In this document: positions 31,751 through 43,009 of the stretch, in pieces | Layout: every line of letters begins with the position of its first letter | Position numbering within the stretch: the stretch's first letter is position 1 | DNA from: Fonsecaea monophora | Lineage: Eukaryota; Ascomycota; Eurotiomycetes; Chaetothyriales; Herpotrichiellaceae | Direction of reading: 5' to 3' | DNA: 64,000 nt | Assembly: GCF_001642475.1 (NCBI RefSeq) | Contig: NW_019173939.1 | Span: 1-64,000 of the forward strand | Notes under the pieces: generated by a model | What the model was told of the DNA's origin: nothing | Seen by the model: only the letters and a program-made list of their open reading frames with translations | Databases searched by the model: none | Position numbers and translations under genes: made by a program

Positions 31751-33559
31751 ATGGGCAATACTGGTAGATCAAGTACAGGTTGTGCGCGCTGCAAGAAGCG
31801 AAAGATCAAGGCAAGAATTTCCTCGTCGAATATCGTGAGTTGTGACTGATTAGGCATAAGTGCGACGAAGGGAGACCGGGTTGCAGGAAATGCGCCCAGC
31901 TGCGCAAGCCGTGCCCTGGATATCCATACCAAGTCCATCTGCGAGTTCGGACACCACCAAAGGGCGAACCCTCGGATTCAGGCCCAAGAGATCAGAGACC
32001 CGGTCCCTCCATATTCCCGCTTCGCCCTGCCATTGCTGGAGAGAACCTCTTGACTTCATCGACTCCTGCTGCCAACAAATTTGCACCCGACAAAGTCAAG
32101 ATCGAGGATGATGCAGGTGAATTGGCCTTGCGGAAATTACCAACGACTCGACGCTCCATCTCTCCCCCTTTGCGCTACGACATTCAACACCAGTCGCTGT
32201 GCTTTTTCCTCAATCTGTTCTGCTTCCAAGCAGGTCGGCTTTATTCGTTCCCCGTCCTCGACTTTTTACCGGGAATGCTTCAGAATGCCGATCCTCGCTC
32301 GTGCATTCACAAGGCTGCAATGGCAGTATCTCGAATGACTTTGGCCGATAGATACAGTGGAAAGGATGTCAGGCTACAGACTGGTCGAGAGTACGGCCAT
32401 GCGCTGAGTTTGACCAACGCGACCATCCGTGACACAGCTGCAAGCATTCAAGATGAAACTGTCCTTGCTGTCTGGCTCCTTGGACTCTACGAGGTAAGTT
32501 CGAGGGATCGCGTGCTGGACACCATGCTAAAGCATACCCAGATGGTCAGCGTGGTGCTAATGCACGGTCGGACAACTCCCGAATCGCGATCGTTGGAGCA
32601 AGAGTGGCAGTCTCATCTATTGCACGTCAGGGGAGCCATGAACTTGTTGCGTCTACGAGGAATGTCGCAGTTTACGACGGCACGCGGGGAGAAAATCTTC
32701 CGAATTTTCAAAGCCGCCATTGTGGGTTATGCTCGTTCTTATTTTCTACCCTGCTGACAATCGCCAGCAAATGCGACTCTTCATATTGAACTCGGTTACC
32801 TCTAAGGATTTCGACAACCTAGAAATCGACGTCTACCAAGATGAGCATGAGTTTGTGCCGTCTCAAACCGCAAACAAGGCCACTTCATACTTCCACCGTG
32901 TTGCTCGACTTCTGGAGAAAATCAAGCATTTTCTGGGTCGAGGCCCTGGTCAGCTTGCCCTTAACAACACGACGGCTGATGTTTATTTGAAATACGGCGA
33001 AACCTTGGATGAAAGCATGGCTGGCTGGAGCAAAGACGAGCCAGGCTGGGATATGATGAGCGTACGTGCCACGACAGCCGGTACTATGTGGGCCCTCTAC
33101 CCGACCCACGCTCTCTACCATTTCTACAGCTTTTGGGTTTTCTTATATTGGCTGCGATTCCTGGCTGCGCGGTACAAGCTGTATGAGGCTCTGATCGAAC
33201 TTCTGAAGCTCCGCATGAACGCCGATCCAAGCGACCCCCAACAGTCCCCAACAACCGTTAATCTTCAGGTTTCCAAATATCGGGCGGTTATGCGAATGAC
33301 TGCATCGGAACTTATCGGTCTGACAGCATACGCACTGGGCGATGTAACTCCTACTGGGGACTTCCATTCATCTGTATCTGGCCACCATCCCCAAAGGGGT
33401 TTCCAGGAGATCAACGTTGTTGCGGCTATGCAGCTGGTGCTGCCCCTCAAGATGTTGCAGCGATCAGAGCATCTCACGGCCACCCAACAGGGGGCGGTTG
33501 ACCTTGCTATCTCTCACATTGGCGATGGCTTCCGGCGGCAACCGTTGATGTTAGTTTGA
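31751..33559 (+). CDS. Zn2Cys6 transcription factor with fungal regulatory domain
   Basis: A zinc-cluster regulator of 554 residues. Four exons: 31751-31810, 31861-32493, 32542-32721, 32768-33559. Intron 1 (50 nt) has a GC donor (GCAAGA...TAAG), the others are GT-AG (48 and 46 nt). The cluster Cys11, 14, 21, 28, 31, 38 is split by intron 1 exactly before Cys21. The downstream part, with LPTTRRSISPPLRYDIQHQ and conserved helical segments such as HKAAMAVSRM and LHVRGAMNLL, matches the fungal-specific regulatory domain of the DUF3468 type. Intron 2 is a multiple of three without a stop, so its retention would add 16 residues. Target genes are unknown. Confidence 0.88.
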
Positions 33560-34552
33560 TCTCGAAAGGGTATACATAAGCAGACGATCGCAAGTTTGTT
33601 CATCTTTCGAACACTTCATCCTTGCCGTTCTTCCGCTTGCCATGCAGCGAGGTAACAGGCCGTTCTAAGTTGTGATTCAGGTTGACATTATTGCACGGAC
33701 CGACTGGGAAACTAATTCATCGCCGCTAGCGGTCTCACCAGAACACCATGGCTGGAAGTGCGCTTGAGCGGATCGACCGGGTTTCAGCGACCACACATGA
33801 AGACAAGCATGTCTCCTGTAAGATGTAGCACGTCCTGGCTCGCCCTACTTGCAGCTGACTCTCTCCCCAGCCTTCGAAACGCCATCACACCTCATACCGT
33901 TCCTGATGTCCGGGCGTCCATGAGATGATGAATATGACACATCAAGTCAGTGGTAGTCCTTTGTGTCTTCATCACGACACCATCAGCCGATACATGTCTA
34001 CGTCAAAGCATCCAAGCTTCGAGCTAGCCTAGGTAAACGATCTCGCCTAGACTCGAATGGTATTTGAGGTGGGCCGTGCACTCTCCCAGATATGCACGAT
34101 GGCCGGGCTTTCTTGACACTGGGACATATCTTGAAATGGAGGAAGGTCTTACCGCAGAGGATGCGAACGCATGCTAGGGACAATTCAGCACTGGAAATGG
34201 GTGTACCAATGGAGTACGGCCCTGCGTTTAATTATTGTAAGACTCGACCGAGGTAACATGTAACTATATGAAAAGACATGGTCAAGCACAGCCAAAACTG
34301 TGTGGACAAGAGTCTTTATGCTCCTACCTCGGCCCAAAGAGCCGAAGACTCTGTAAACGCGCGAGTAAGGCTCCGTTCGACAAGGCTGGAAATTCCAACT
34401 TGTGATTGGCCGAATGTCTAAACCTCGATGTCATTGTCTCCCCGTAGCCTGTATGAACTTAGACCTCACTCCTCAACCTGCGACCCGAAGGGTGTCATTT
34501 ACTATTCCATCCCGGCCAATTTCTTTCTTTCCAACACGGTTTATTTTTAAAG
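33560..34552. other. Intergenic region
   Basis: This 993 bp lies downstream of the Zn2Cys6 gene and upstream of the TFIIF beta gene. Nothing beyond presumed 3' end and promoter is supported. Confidence 0.45.
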
Positions 34553-35850
34553 ATGGCAACTCTTCAAGGAGCCGGGATCCCCAGGGTCAAGCTGGAACCC
34601 GCGCCTGACCAAAACATTAAGATGGAGTCCATGGACGAAACACCTTCACCTTTCGTCGACGAAGATGATGACATGTATGAGGATGCCGGTGACCTCGATT
34701 TCTCACAGGCACAGCAACAACTATGGCTCAGTCATATTCCGCGAACATTATGGGAGACACTCTCTAAACTGCAAGATGAAGACGAGATCGAAATTGGGAG
34801 AATCAGGGTAGAAGGCGCAGAGTCAAATCCATCAAGAGTATGCTTGCCCTTTTCATGGTCTTGAGCAAATTACATGTGCACGCGAAACATGACTAACGAC
34901 ATGGCTCATAGGTCAGCATGCTGTTATACCCGCTGCCAGTGTTCGAGAACGAGCCTAAAGAATACAACCTCTTCAACCCGCCGCCTGAAAAACTACGATC
35001 ACGGAGACCTGGACAAGCGTTGGTCTTCTCGGAGAAAGATCTACCAGGATACAAACCCCGTACGTTTGCATGGGACGATATCGATGAGGAAGGCAACCCG
35101 GGACAGGGCCGCTCATTCCTCTACGAGAGACACAAGCGCGAGCAAAAGAAAAAGGAAAACAAAGGGCGCTTCGTGCCCTACGCTCGACGACCTATACCAA
35201 AACAAACAGCCATCACGGGCACAATAGCAAAGGAGTTCGAGGCAGTACCGGTCAAGAACGATGAGTACTTTGTACTCGAGAACAAGCAGGCGGCAGAACT
35301 CCTCAAGATTCCGGAGCGAGAACAAGCCATCTTTGCCACTGGCGACTACGATCCAGAGAAGAACAGCAGATCGTTTATGACGATGAGCGAAAGACAAGCT
35401 GTCTTGAAGGTAAGCAGACCATGTCGAACCCGTGTTTGGGCCCGTGCTGCTTAGACGCGACTAACTCTTGGACTACAGAGCGCTCAGGCAAGGAAGCACG
35501 CGCAAAAGGAAACCCGTGCGGCGCGTGTGGACAAGCATGTCCTCATCGACAAACTTTTGGATCTCTTCCGTCAGCATCGCATCTGGGGTCTACGCGACCT
35601 CAAAGCCAAGGTCAACCAACCCGAAGCATATCTCCGCGAAACGCTCTCGGAAATCGCATTCATGTGGAAGTCCGGTGATTTCAATGGCAAGTGGGAGTTG
35701 AAGCAAGAGTTCAAGCAGCAAGATACGACTTTACTGAATCCAACGGGCGTGGAGGTTGCGCCAAAGGTGGAGGAGTCAGACATGGACACCAAGTCCGGCA
35801 TTGACGACGATGACGACGATGTCTTTGAGGATGTCGGTGTGGACGGTTAG
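34553..35850 (+). CDS. TFG2: TFIIF beta subunit (RAP30/Tfg2)
   Basis: The small subunit of general transcription factor IIF, which binds RNA polymerase II and helps initiation. Three exons: 34553-34837, 34912-35409 and 35479-35850; introns 74 nt (with an ACTAAC branch site) and 69 nt, both phase 0; 384 residues. The N-terminal dimerisation part includes WLSHIPRTLWE and an EIEIGRIRV strand; the middle has the fungal ERHKREQKKKENK insertion and FVPYARRPIPKQTAITG; the C-terminal winged helix has HVLIDKLLDLFRQHRIWGLRDL and LRETLSEIAFMWKSGDFNGKW. The tail is acidic. Length is typical of filamentous fungi. Confidence 0.93.
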
Positions 35851-36505
35851 GAGCTTTTCTAGGACGAGTGGGTTTGACTGCATAGCGAAGGCGTCTTTGG
35901 GAGGTGGCATTTTGCGACCATGAACGAAGCGATACCCCAGGTGAATGACATGCGATAGCGGCACACTCTGGATAATAAGGCAGACACAACTGGGCCTTTT
36001 TGGCACGCAAGCATGGATTTAGGCCGCAGGGCATTCTGCTTTGTCTGTTCATTCTCTCCATAGCAAAGTTTCATGGAGTGCCCAACTCCAGGTCCGTGTT
36101 GTAAACCTCTCTCATCGAGCCCGTTACTCTGCCTTCTATTCTACATACATGTCCTCACTCGAGACGAAGGCATGCGGAATATAACCTACAAATGACGACT
36201 CGCGATCACCTCTGTACTTCATCCTATTAGGCTTGGGGTGTCATGGTGTATGGAATTGATTGCATTACACGGCGTTGTGCTCCACCCCACTAATGCCAAG
36301 CACTACGGCAGACCATGATATTTGCACTTGGATCGACAGCTCGATGTTCGCAGGATGCCCTTCCAGCAACCCACCATCGCCACGAGTCCTTTGGATTGGC
36401 TTCAGACTGTCCACTCTTTCTTCCTTCGTGTTTCCTCGTGAACCGCCGTGGGAATCACTAGCTTGTCAGGAGGAGATAGGTCGCCTTTCCTGAACACAGG
36501 CCAAA
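35851..36505. other. Intergenic region
   Basis: This 655 bp between two same-strand genes shows no coding signal and presumably holds the promoter of the complex I subunit. Confidence 0.45.
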
Positions 36506-37179
36506 ATGGCCGCGAAACCCATCAAAGATGTCGTCGCGGTTGGAAAGGTACGACCCCAGCATGGCAACCCGCAAAGCTGCTTCTACCTCCCAAAATCATT
36601 TTGGCTCACTCTCTTCCACAGAAATATACCCAGCAAAGCGTCGGCATCTGGGAGACGCTCCGCAAACTCCTGGTCGTCGATCCCAACCGCAGCAACGGCG
36701 TCCCCGTAAAACATTTCCGCAACCCGACTCCCGGCGGTCTCGATCCCAAGTCGTACGACGAAGCTGTCACCACCCCGGCCGCCGACATCGCAGACAATCC
36801 GTATTGGAAGAGGGATGTACGGAGGGCATATCCAACACTGAGCACGGTCACACAGGGTGATGTGGTGGGGCTGTTGACATTGGGAAGTGCGGCGAACCCG
36901 AGTCCGAAGTTGTTGGCTGGCGAGGAGGGCAGCAAGCAGTTGGTGGCCGCGAAGCAGGAAGGGGAGAAAGGATTAGCGACGTATTTCGAGCAAGAAAAGG
37001 CCGCGGCGGTGTTGGGAGAGCATGGCCTGCCCCCAAAGCCGGTGGCATATGGACACAAGAAAGACGTCAAGTATGAGATCGGACCGACAAGTTATGGAGA
37101 CGGGTATGTATTCTCCTCTGGAAAGATATTATCTCTCGCTAACATTACCTGCAGGTACCCCTGCCGGAGCTTTGTCTAG
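36506..37179 (+). CDS. NADH:ubiquinone oxidoreductase 21.3 kDa subunit (complex I)
   Basis: An accessory subunit of mitochondrial complex I found in fungi. Three exons: 36506-36547 (14 codons), 36622-37103 and 37155-37179 (25 nt), giving 182 residues. Recognised by MAAKPIKDVVAVGK, the exon 2 start KYTQQSVGIWETLRKLL, DPNRSNGVP, the central PGGLDPKSYDEAVT, IADNPYWKRDVRRAYP, GDVVGLLTLGS and the C-terminal YPCRSFV, which is completed only by the tiny third exon. No classical cleavable presequence is evident. Convergent with the cytidylyltransferase gene, only 92 bp between stops. Confidence 0.9.
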
Positions 37180-37271
37180 AAATCTATTGCGTTTTGAAAC
37201 GGGGCAAATGTATATAGTCTTCTCCGGCCATCAAGTGCGCATGATGAAGAACTCAAGAACAATTCTTTGAT

Positions 37272-38671
37272 TCATTCCATCGCAGCCCGTCTTTCCGCCT
37301 CCAATGCAGCCTGCTTTTGCTCGAGGATCTCTCGCTGTCGGACAGCTTCTTCCCCGACAGCTTTTTCGCCTTTGCGTCGTTGGCGCTCCTCAAAGGCTTC
37401 CCTGCCCTTCATGATGCGACCAACGATCTCGGCAGCATTGACGTGGGAGTACGGGTGACCTTCGATCTGACGGAAGATGCCCATCTCCTTCGCGTCGACG
37501 TATGGGTCAAAGGTCGAAGGCATGAACGTGGTCGGACCGTGATATACTGCGGCAACCCTTCCCACAGGTATCGCTTCCAGGTATGCCTTTGAAGGAGAGA
37601 ATGGAGCTCCAAAAACCACCGCGTGAATGAAACGGCATTGCAAGACGCAAAGCCCGCGCTCGAAGATATTCATGATGGGATAGTTGAGGCCCTTCCAATG
37701 GTTGATCACGTCATCGTTGTGAACTCCAGCGACCACGTAGGCCTCGAAGTTCTCCGCTTGGTTGACTCGCTTGAGGAACTCGATTTGCCCCGAGGAGAAG
37801 AGATCGAAGCCGCCATCCACATAGACTACACGTTGACCAGGTTTCGGGCCCCTTCCAGGAACAATCTTCTCGAATGTCCCAGCATCGTCGGCTTCTTGCT
37901 CTCCTAGCTTCTTCACCCGAGTGTTAGCCCAAGTCCATACTTCGGCGCCAGGCTTCGAGGCTGTTTCGTCCATGGCGTAGTCTTGGATTCTCTCGAGCAT
38001 CTCGGCCCCAGCAGCGACCTTGGTTGGATCGACCACACCGTCACTCTTACCCTGTAGTTCGTCTGTCAAGGACCGGATGAAGTGCGTCTTAGTACACAAT
38101 AACATCCTGCCAACCAGGTCGGTGGTGGATATTCCAGGCGTTCTTTTGAAGACAAGGAAGCGGCCAGCGGCCTTGACGAAACGGTAACAATCCTCGCCGC
38201 CGGCATCAGAGGTGATGTCATCGCCGTGGGCGACATACCAGCACCCATAGTGGGAGATCCACGGCAAGGCTGTCACATAGGGAGCGTGGGGAATGACTTT
38301 GGTAGTCCATCGACAAGCGTCGCAGGCGGCGATTCTTGCTAAAGGCTTAGTTTTGGAGCCGCGACAAAACATACACAGAGGAAAATACACACCGCTCATC
38401 CAATGTCATGACCGTCGGTCCTTTATTCTCCAAGATTTCCTCATCCGAGTGTAGTCCAACGTAGAGCTCTTTGCCTAGCTGACGGGCCTGTCTCAGTGCG
38501 CCAGCATGACCTGGAGGGGTTAGACCGGCTTACCTTTTTGATTCATGCGGGAGACCTACCGTGATGAGTGAAGTCGAAGCAGCCGTCGACCCAGATGCGA
38601 TCTTTTCGGATTTCCTCGTCCTCCTGGGGATCGACCGGCCATTGACCAGGCTTGGGTACCGCTACATCCAT
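37272..38671 (-). CDS. ECT1: Ethanolamine-phosphate cytidylyltransferase (Kennedy pathway)
   Basis: Makes CDP-ethanolamine from CTP and phosphoethanolamine for phosphatidylethanolamine synthesis. Three exons: 38560-38671, 38393-38510 and 37272-38334; introns 49 and 58 nt; 430 residues. The first catalytic domain has WVDGCFDFTHHGHAGAL, with the HxGH motif at residues 36-39, then TLDERIAACDACRW across the second splice junction, HGDDITSD, and the ISTTDLVGRML signature near residue 145. The second domain starts VVYVDGGFDLFSSGQ (about 246-260), where HxGH is replaced by SSGQ, so only the first site looks catalytic. The C-terminus is a Glu/Arg-rich helix. The acceptor GCAAG at 38335 was chosen because it alone restores the family sequence. 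Confidence 0.92.
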
Positions 38672-39166
38672 ATTCCAGGTGTACCACTCAAGTACGACGA
38701 GGAAACAACGGGGGGTTCGGTTCGGTCAGTTTGCCACAAAGGAGTCGACCTGGGGGGATTGTGCATGTAGTTGTCAGAATAGAACCCCTCGGAATAGTGT
38801 TCCTGGACCCATGATCGGCGTGTGGACAAGAGGGCGTGGCACGGTGGCTGCGTGGGAAGAAGACGTGAATGGAGAAAGGCCCCTGAACAGATGGCGCAAC
38901 AAGAGTGGCACAACCTTCAACGCCTCTCCCCACAACCTCATCAGCTTTGGCCCCTCTGGTGCCTCTGACCCCCTGTCTATTCGTAACCTCCCCTTACACA
39001 CTATCTGCAGGTACCCTTCTTTGAGAGAAAAAAATCTCCGCTCCCTTTTCTGCGTGGTTGCAGAATTCGCTGGGCGCACACTATTGTCCTGGGCCACCGC
39101 TCTGATTCGGCAATCTCGATCGCCTGATCAGGTGGCACGAAGAAAGAAACACCAAGGAGGAATAGT
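38672..39166. promoter_or_regulatory. Divergent promoter region
   Basis: This 495 bp separates the start of the cytidylyltransferase gene from that of the gene at 39167. A plus-strand frame that overlaps both promoters has no family motif. Confidence 0.4.
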
Positions 39167-40741
39167 ATGACTGAGCCTAGTACCCAGAGCCAGAGTCAGC
39201 CTCGGTCTCAATCCTCGCGCGATGGCTCCGTCAGTTCGACCAATTCAGCTGCTGGAGGAGCAACATCAGCAGGAGGAGCGGCTGGCTTCCTCTCCAAGAT
39301 CACTAGATCTCCTTCGCGCAGACACAAACCTCTAGGATCAAACAGTTCCCTCGACGCTACTCTCGCCGCGGCCGGCTCGACACCACCTCGTCCTCGTCCC
39401 CGTCCAGCCTACACTCGGACGGCCACTGCCCCTCCTGCGCCCGTCACCCTGAATTCCGCCAGACCCGATCTCATATCCCGGACCAACAGTGATGTGACTA
39501 GCCACGCTACACCTGAGAACAATATGCTACCTCTTCCGCCTGGGAATATTGCTCCGATCTACACGCCGTCAGGAGTCAACCGCGCGCCCTTACACAAAGT
39601 CTCCAGCAATGTCAGCGTCGGCGATGACACCGTAAATGCGCGCACCGTCAAGGGCAAAGACAACTCCTCTCGAGAGGTGGACGTGCCTTCGGCGTTGGCG
39701 CTCAATGGCCTTCTCCTCAACAACTCGAATACGGCTGTTGCCAACCAAGCCAACAATTTTGCGTCTTATGCACAGATACAAGAGATGACACACAAGAGGA
39801 TAGCGACGCTGGAGTACCTGCGAAGGGCGCACGAGGGTCGGTCTTTTTGGTTCAACACGGTCCTGTTCCATGAGAATGATATTGCAAGGCTGCCTTCTTA
39901 TACACCCAACCGACTGTCGCGGAGAGCCGTCAATTTTATGCTGCTAGGAATGTCACTACCCACAATTCTAGACTTCCATCCTCCTCAGCCGCCAACCGCT
40001 ACCAATGCTGCGAACAGCGCTGCGGTCGCGCATGATTACTTGAAGAATTTGAATACTCTTTTGACGGAATTCGAATCCTTTCAACAACTCCATCCCCCGG
40101 ATGGCAGTTCGGCAAGTTCACTCAGTCGGGCACGAATCCCTCAAATGTTCAAACGGGCGACGACGACGTCCAGACCGCGAAAGTCAAGTGGCCCCGTTAC
40201 CGACATTGGCCTTCCTATGCTTCCGGCTACGTCTCCGCCCTCGACTGTGCCGGAGGGTGGGCATCATGGTTCACAACCCTCAATCGACACTACGGCCAGT
40301 GGAACTACTTTCGCCTCGTCGGCGAGTACCCTGGTGAATCCTTCCCCTTTGGCTCCCATGCCAGCAGCAGTCAACTTCCCCAGTGCGTCGGCATTTCCTC
40401 CTCCAGCACCATTCGATGCGCCGAATTCAACTCTGTTACCTAATGAAGGACCATACACTCACCTTCAAACCCCGCCTCTTCCATTTACGCCCGACTTCTT
40501 CACCGTGTTCGCGACCTTGTGTGACGCGCTGATTGACACTTATCAGCGGTTACTGCAGATCCTGACAGGTCCGTCGGCATGCACGAACATGATCAGTGAC
40601 CTCTTTGCCAAAGTTGACGGGCGGATCCGAAAAGTGATTGTGTCAGCGATCGTCCGGGAATTTGAGCAGGCTTCCCGAGAGTCGGCTAAAAGAGAGATGA
40701 TAGGGGTGCAGAAAGTGGTGTTGGGAGGGCTGATGGCATGA
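39167..40741 (+). CDS. Conserved-looking fungal protein of unknown function
   Basis: 524 residues, single exon, ATG at 39167. The first 170 residues are low-complexity Ser/Ala/Pro-rich and likely disordered. A folded part follows, with HKRIATLEYLRRAHEGRSFW and LPSYTPNRLSRRAVNFMLLG; then a disordered Pro/Ser linker (about residues 310-430); then a helical C-terminal part with FFTVFATLCDALIDTYQRLL and FAKVDGRIRKVIVSAIVREF. The alternating folded and disordered design and clean codon use argue that it is real. I do not recognise the family. The C-terminal helices could mediate protein contact, but no function is assigned. Confidence 0.75.
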   Translation: MTEPSTQSQSQPRSQSSRDGSVSSTNSAAGGATSAGGAAGFLSKITRSPSRRHKPLGSNSSLDATLAAAGSTPPRPRPRPAYTRTATAPPAPVTLNSARPDLISRTNSDVTSHATPENNMLPLPPGNIAPIYTPSGVNRAPLHKVSSNVSVGDDTVNARTVKGKDNSSREVDVPSALALNGLLLNNSNTAVANQANNFASYAQIQEMTHKRIATLEYLRRAHEGRSFWFNTVLFHENDIARLPSYTPNRLSRRAVNFMLLGMSLPTILDFHPPQPPTATNAANSAAVAHDYLKNLNTLLTEFESFQQLHPPDGSSASSLSRARIPQMFKRATTTSRPRKSSGPVTDIGLPMLPATSPPSTVPEGGHHGSQPSIDTTASGTTFASSASTLVNPSPLAPMPAAVNFPSASAFPPPAPFDAPNSTLLPNEGPYTHLQTPPLPFTPDFFTVFATLCDALIDTYQRLLQILTGPSACTNMISDLFAKVDGRIRKVIVSAIVREFEQASRESAKREMIGVQKVVLGGLMA

Positions 40742-42075
40742 AGAACTGAAGACGAAACGAGACGAAATGGATGGGAGGAGGTGAACCCCTTTCTTATGTC
40801 ACCAGACCTGTATGATGATATTCTTGGATACCACATCAAAGCGTGGCGTTTGGATTGAACCTTGCCAGATGGGCATGATGTAACAACTGGCTGAGACAGA
40901 CCTGCGTACCATGTACGAGTAATATGCACAACCGTTACGCGTTTCCAAAAGAGGACGTGACAAGGCTGTGTGACGTTTGATGTTGCTGACGCGACAACAA
41001 ACTGACACGCGACCACGACAATGTTCAAACCGCAAATGTTCCCACCCCTATTATTCCTTGGTTTCCATTCACAGTCTATGAAGAACAGAGTATACCGAGT
41101 ATTCGTACTCGTAGCCGGCCGATATCGTCAAAGGATGTGTCATGAAAACTCGACAGTGCGAGTAAAGGACCCTCGGAAATGAGTATTCACAAACTTTTCG
41201 CTAATGGCAGATTGCTTTGACCATGGGTGGTGGTCAAGCACCTTCCAGGCCCGGACGTCCAAGTGACCGGAAGAAAAAAACTGCCCCCTAAATGGTCGTT
41301 CTGTGGGGTAAAGATCCTGGAAATTGCCCGCCCCCAACCAACCCCCGGGACCAATGTTCGGGGCAGGCCCTGTTCGATGCCCTTGTCCTGTGTGCCTATT
41401 CAGGTGTCAGGGCTACAAGTGCCGTGTGACTTTCGCTCCCACTTCCCGAGGAGTATCGCCTACTCGTAGAGTGACCCAAGCGCCCTTCTTTCTCTCCGGA
41501 AGTCCTGATGATAGATTGGCACATTGCATTTGTTAGAGTGTGTACTAGTCAGGCTAGGGCGGACAGGGCTTGCAGAAGCATTGAACGGTGGCGTCTTCTC
41601 CTGGCCTCTGAAGCATTGTTTCTGGCTTGTCTGGGCCATGGCAGCACTGAACGGGCGTGCCTGGCTAATCCCTTTAAGTGTCTAGTAAGATCCCCCTCCC
41701 CGACTCCGACTGGCACCCGCATTGACCTCATTTCCCTATCAATTCTCCGAACGGCTCATCCAATATTATATTCTCACTCGTATCTCTACCACACGTACAA
41801 AATTAATATCAAACTCTCGTCGTCGCGCGCCGTGTATTTTCTCGCTTCGTGGTCGTCTTTATCTCTCTGATCTGCCATTTCTGTGTCTATCTCGAAAGAA
41901 GAACACAGGCAGAACCGACATTCTACGGACACCGCATGTGACAGCAGATCGTGCGCATTACGAAGTGGTGATATAGCGGATACCAGAGATCTGTTACATT
42001 CGTCGCATGTCCCTGCATGCTTCTGCGCATACGCCCTCTCAGCATTAGTTTGACTCTCTGACGGCCATACTCAAG
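40742..42075. other. Intergenic region
   Basis: This 1.3 kb separates two same-strand genes. It holds one TACCGAGTA at 41093-41101. The last 350 bp are pyrimidine-rich and probably the glutaredoxin leader. No gene is supported. Confidence 0.45.
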
Positions 42076-43009
42076 ATGTCGGCCGTGCGGCGCAGCCAGG
42101 CCGTCGGCCTCACCCTAGGGATTCTCTTGATCTACTTCCTCTTCTTCTCGGGCTCTGGCACGACCACAGACTTTCGCAAAACTACCGAGGCCTCGTTATC
42201 GCGGCGTCGAGGCGTCTTGAGAGGCGCGCTCTCGGACAGAGAGTTGACTGCACAAACGAATCGCGAGTTGCAGATGATCCTGGACAAGCAGAAGGAGCAG
42301 AGACAGCGGGACGAGGATCAGAGGATCTTTGACGCGTCGCCTGTCCAGGGCAATCACCCATATACTTCGACCATCAGTTTCGACGATGAGATCAGTATCG
42401 GTGGAAGGAGGACCATGCCGAAGGAGAAGCCGAAATACCCTGTCGACACGACCACGGCCGTCGCAGCGGATGGACAGGGCGAGGAAATCGCATACAACGG
42501 GAACAAAGTCGAAAAGGCAAAGGATGACGGAGAGACTCTGGCACGACAAGAACTGCAAAGCATTTTGAAGAAGAGTCCAAGTAGGTCGAAATCCGTGTTC
42601 CCTTCTCGAGTGTTGAGGTACTAACCAAGTCGTCCTACCAGTCATCATCTTCTCCAAGTCCTACTGTCCCTACTCCAAACGAGCCAAAGCTCTCCTTTTG
42701 GAAACGTACAATATCACGCCGGCGCCTTACGTGGTAGAACTCGACCTGATGACCACTCCCGTTCCCAAGGCCCACGACGATGAAGATGACGATGCGCCAG
42801 CCCCTACGCTAGGCCGCAAATTACAAGACCTCCTGGCCACACTAACTGGTCGACGTACTGTGCCGAACATCATGATCAATGCGCAGAGTCTAGGTGGCAG
42901 TGATGACATTGCTAGAATGCATACGGAGGGGACGCTGGAGGAAGAGATCAGAAAGATGGGCGGGAAAAGGATAGTCAGTATCGAAAAGAAGCACAAGGAC
43001 GGGGAATGA
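42076..43009 (+). CDS. Membrane-anchored monothiol glutaredoxin (Grx6/Grx7-like)
   Basis: A glutathione-dependent thiol reductase of the secretory pathway. Two exons, 42076-42580 and 42642-43009, with a 61 nt intron containing an ACTAAC branch site; 290 residues. A hydrophobic segment at residues 9-26 (VGLTLGILLIYFLFF) is a signal anchor, leaving the rest on the luminal side of ER or Golgi. A Lys/Glu/Asp-rich spacer leads to the glutaredoxin domain from about 165. The active site is CPYS at 177-180, with a Ser in the second position, as in yeast Grx7. TVPNIMINAQ and GGSDDI form the glutathione-binding cis-Pro and turn. The retained intron frame would stop 14 codons after the donor. Confidence 0.9.
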
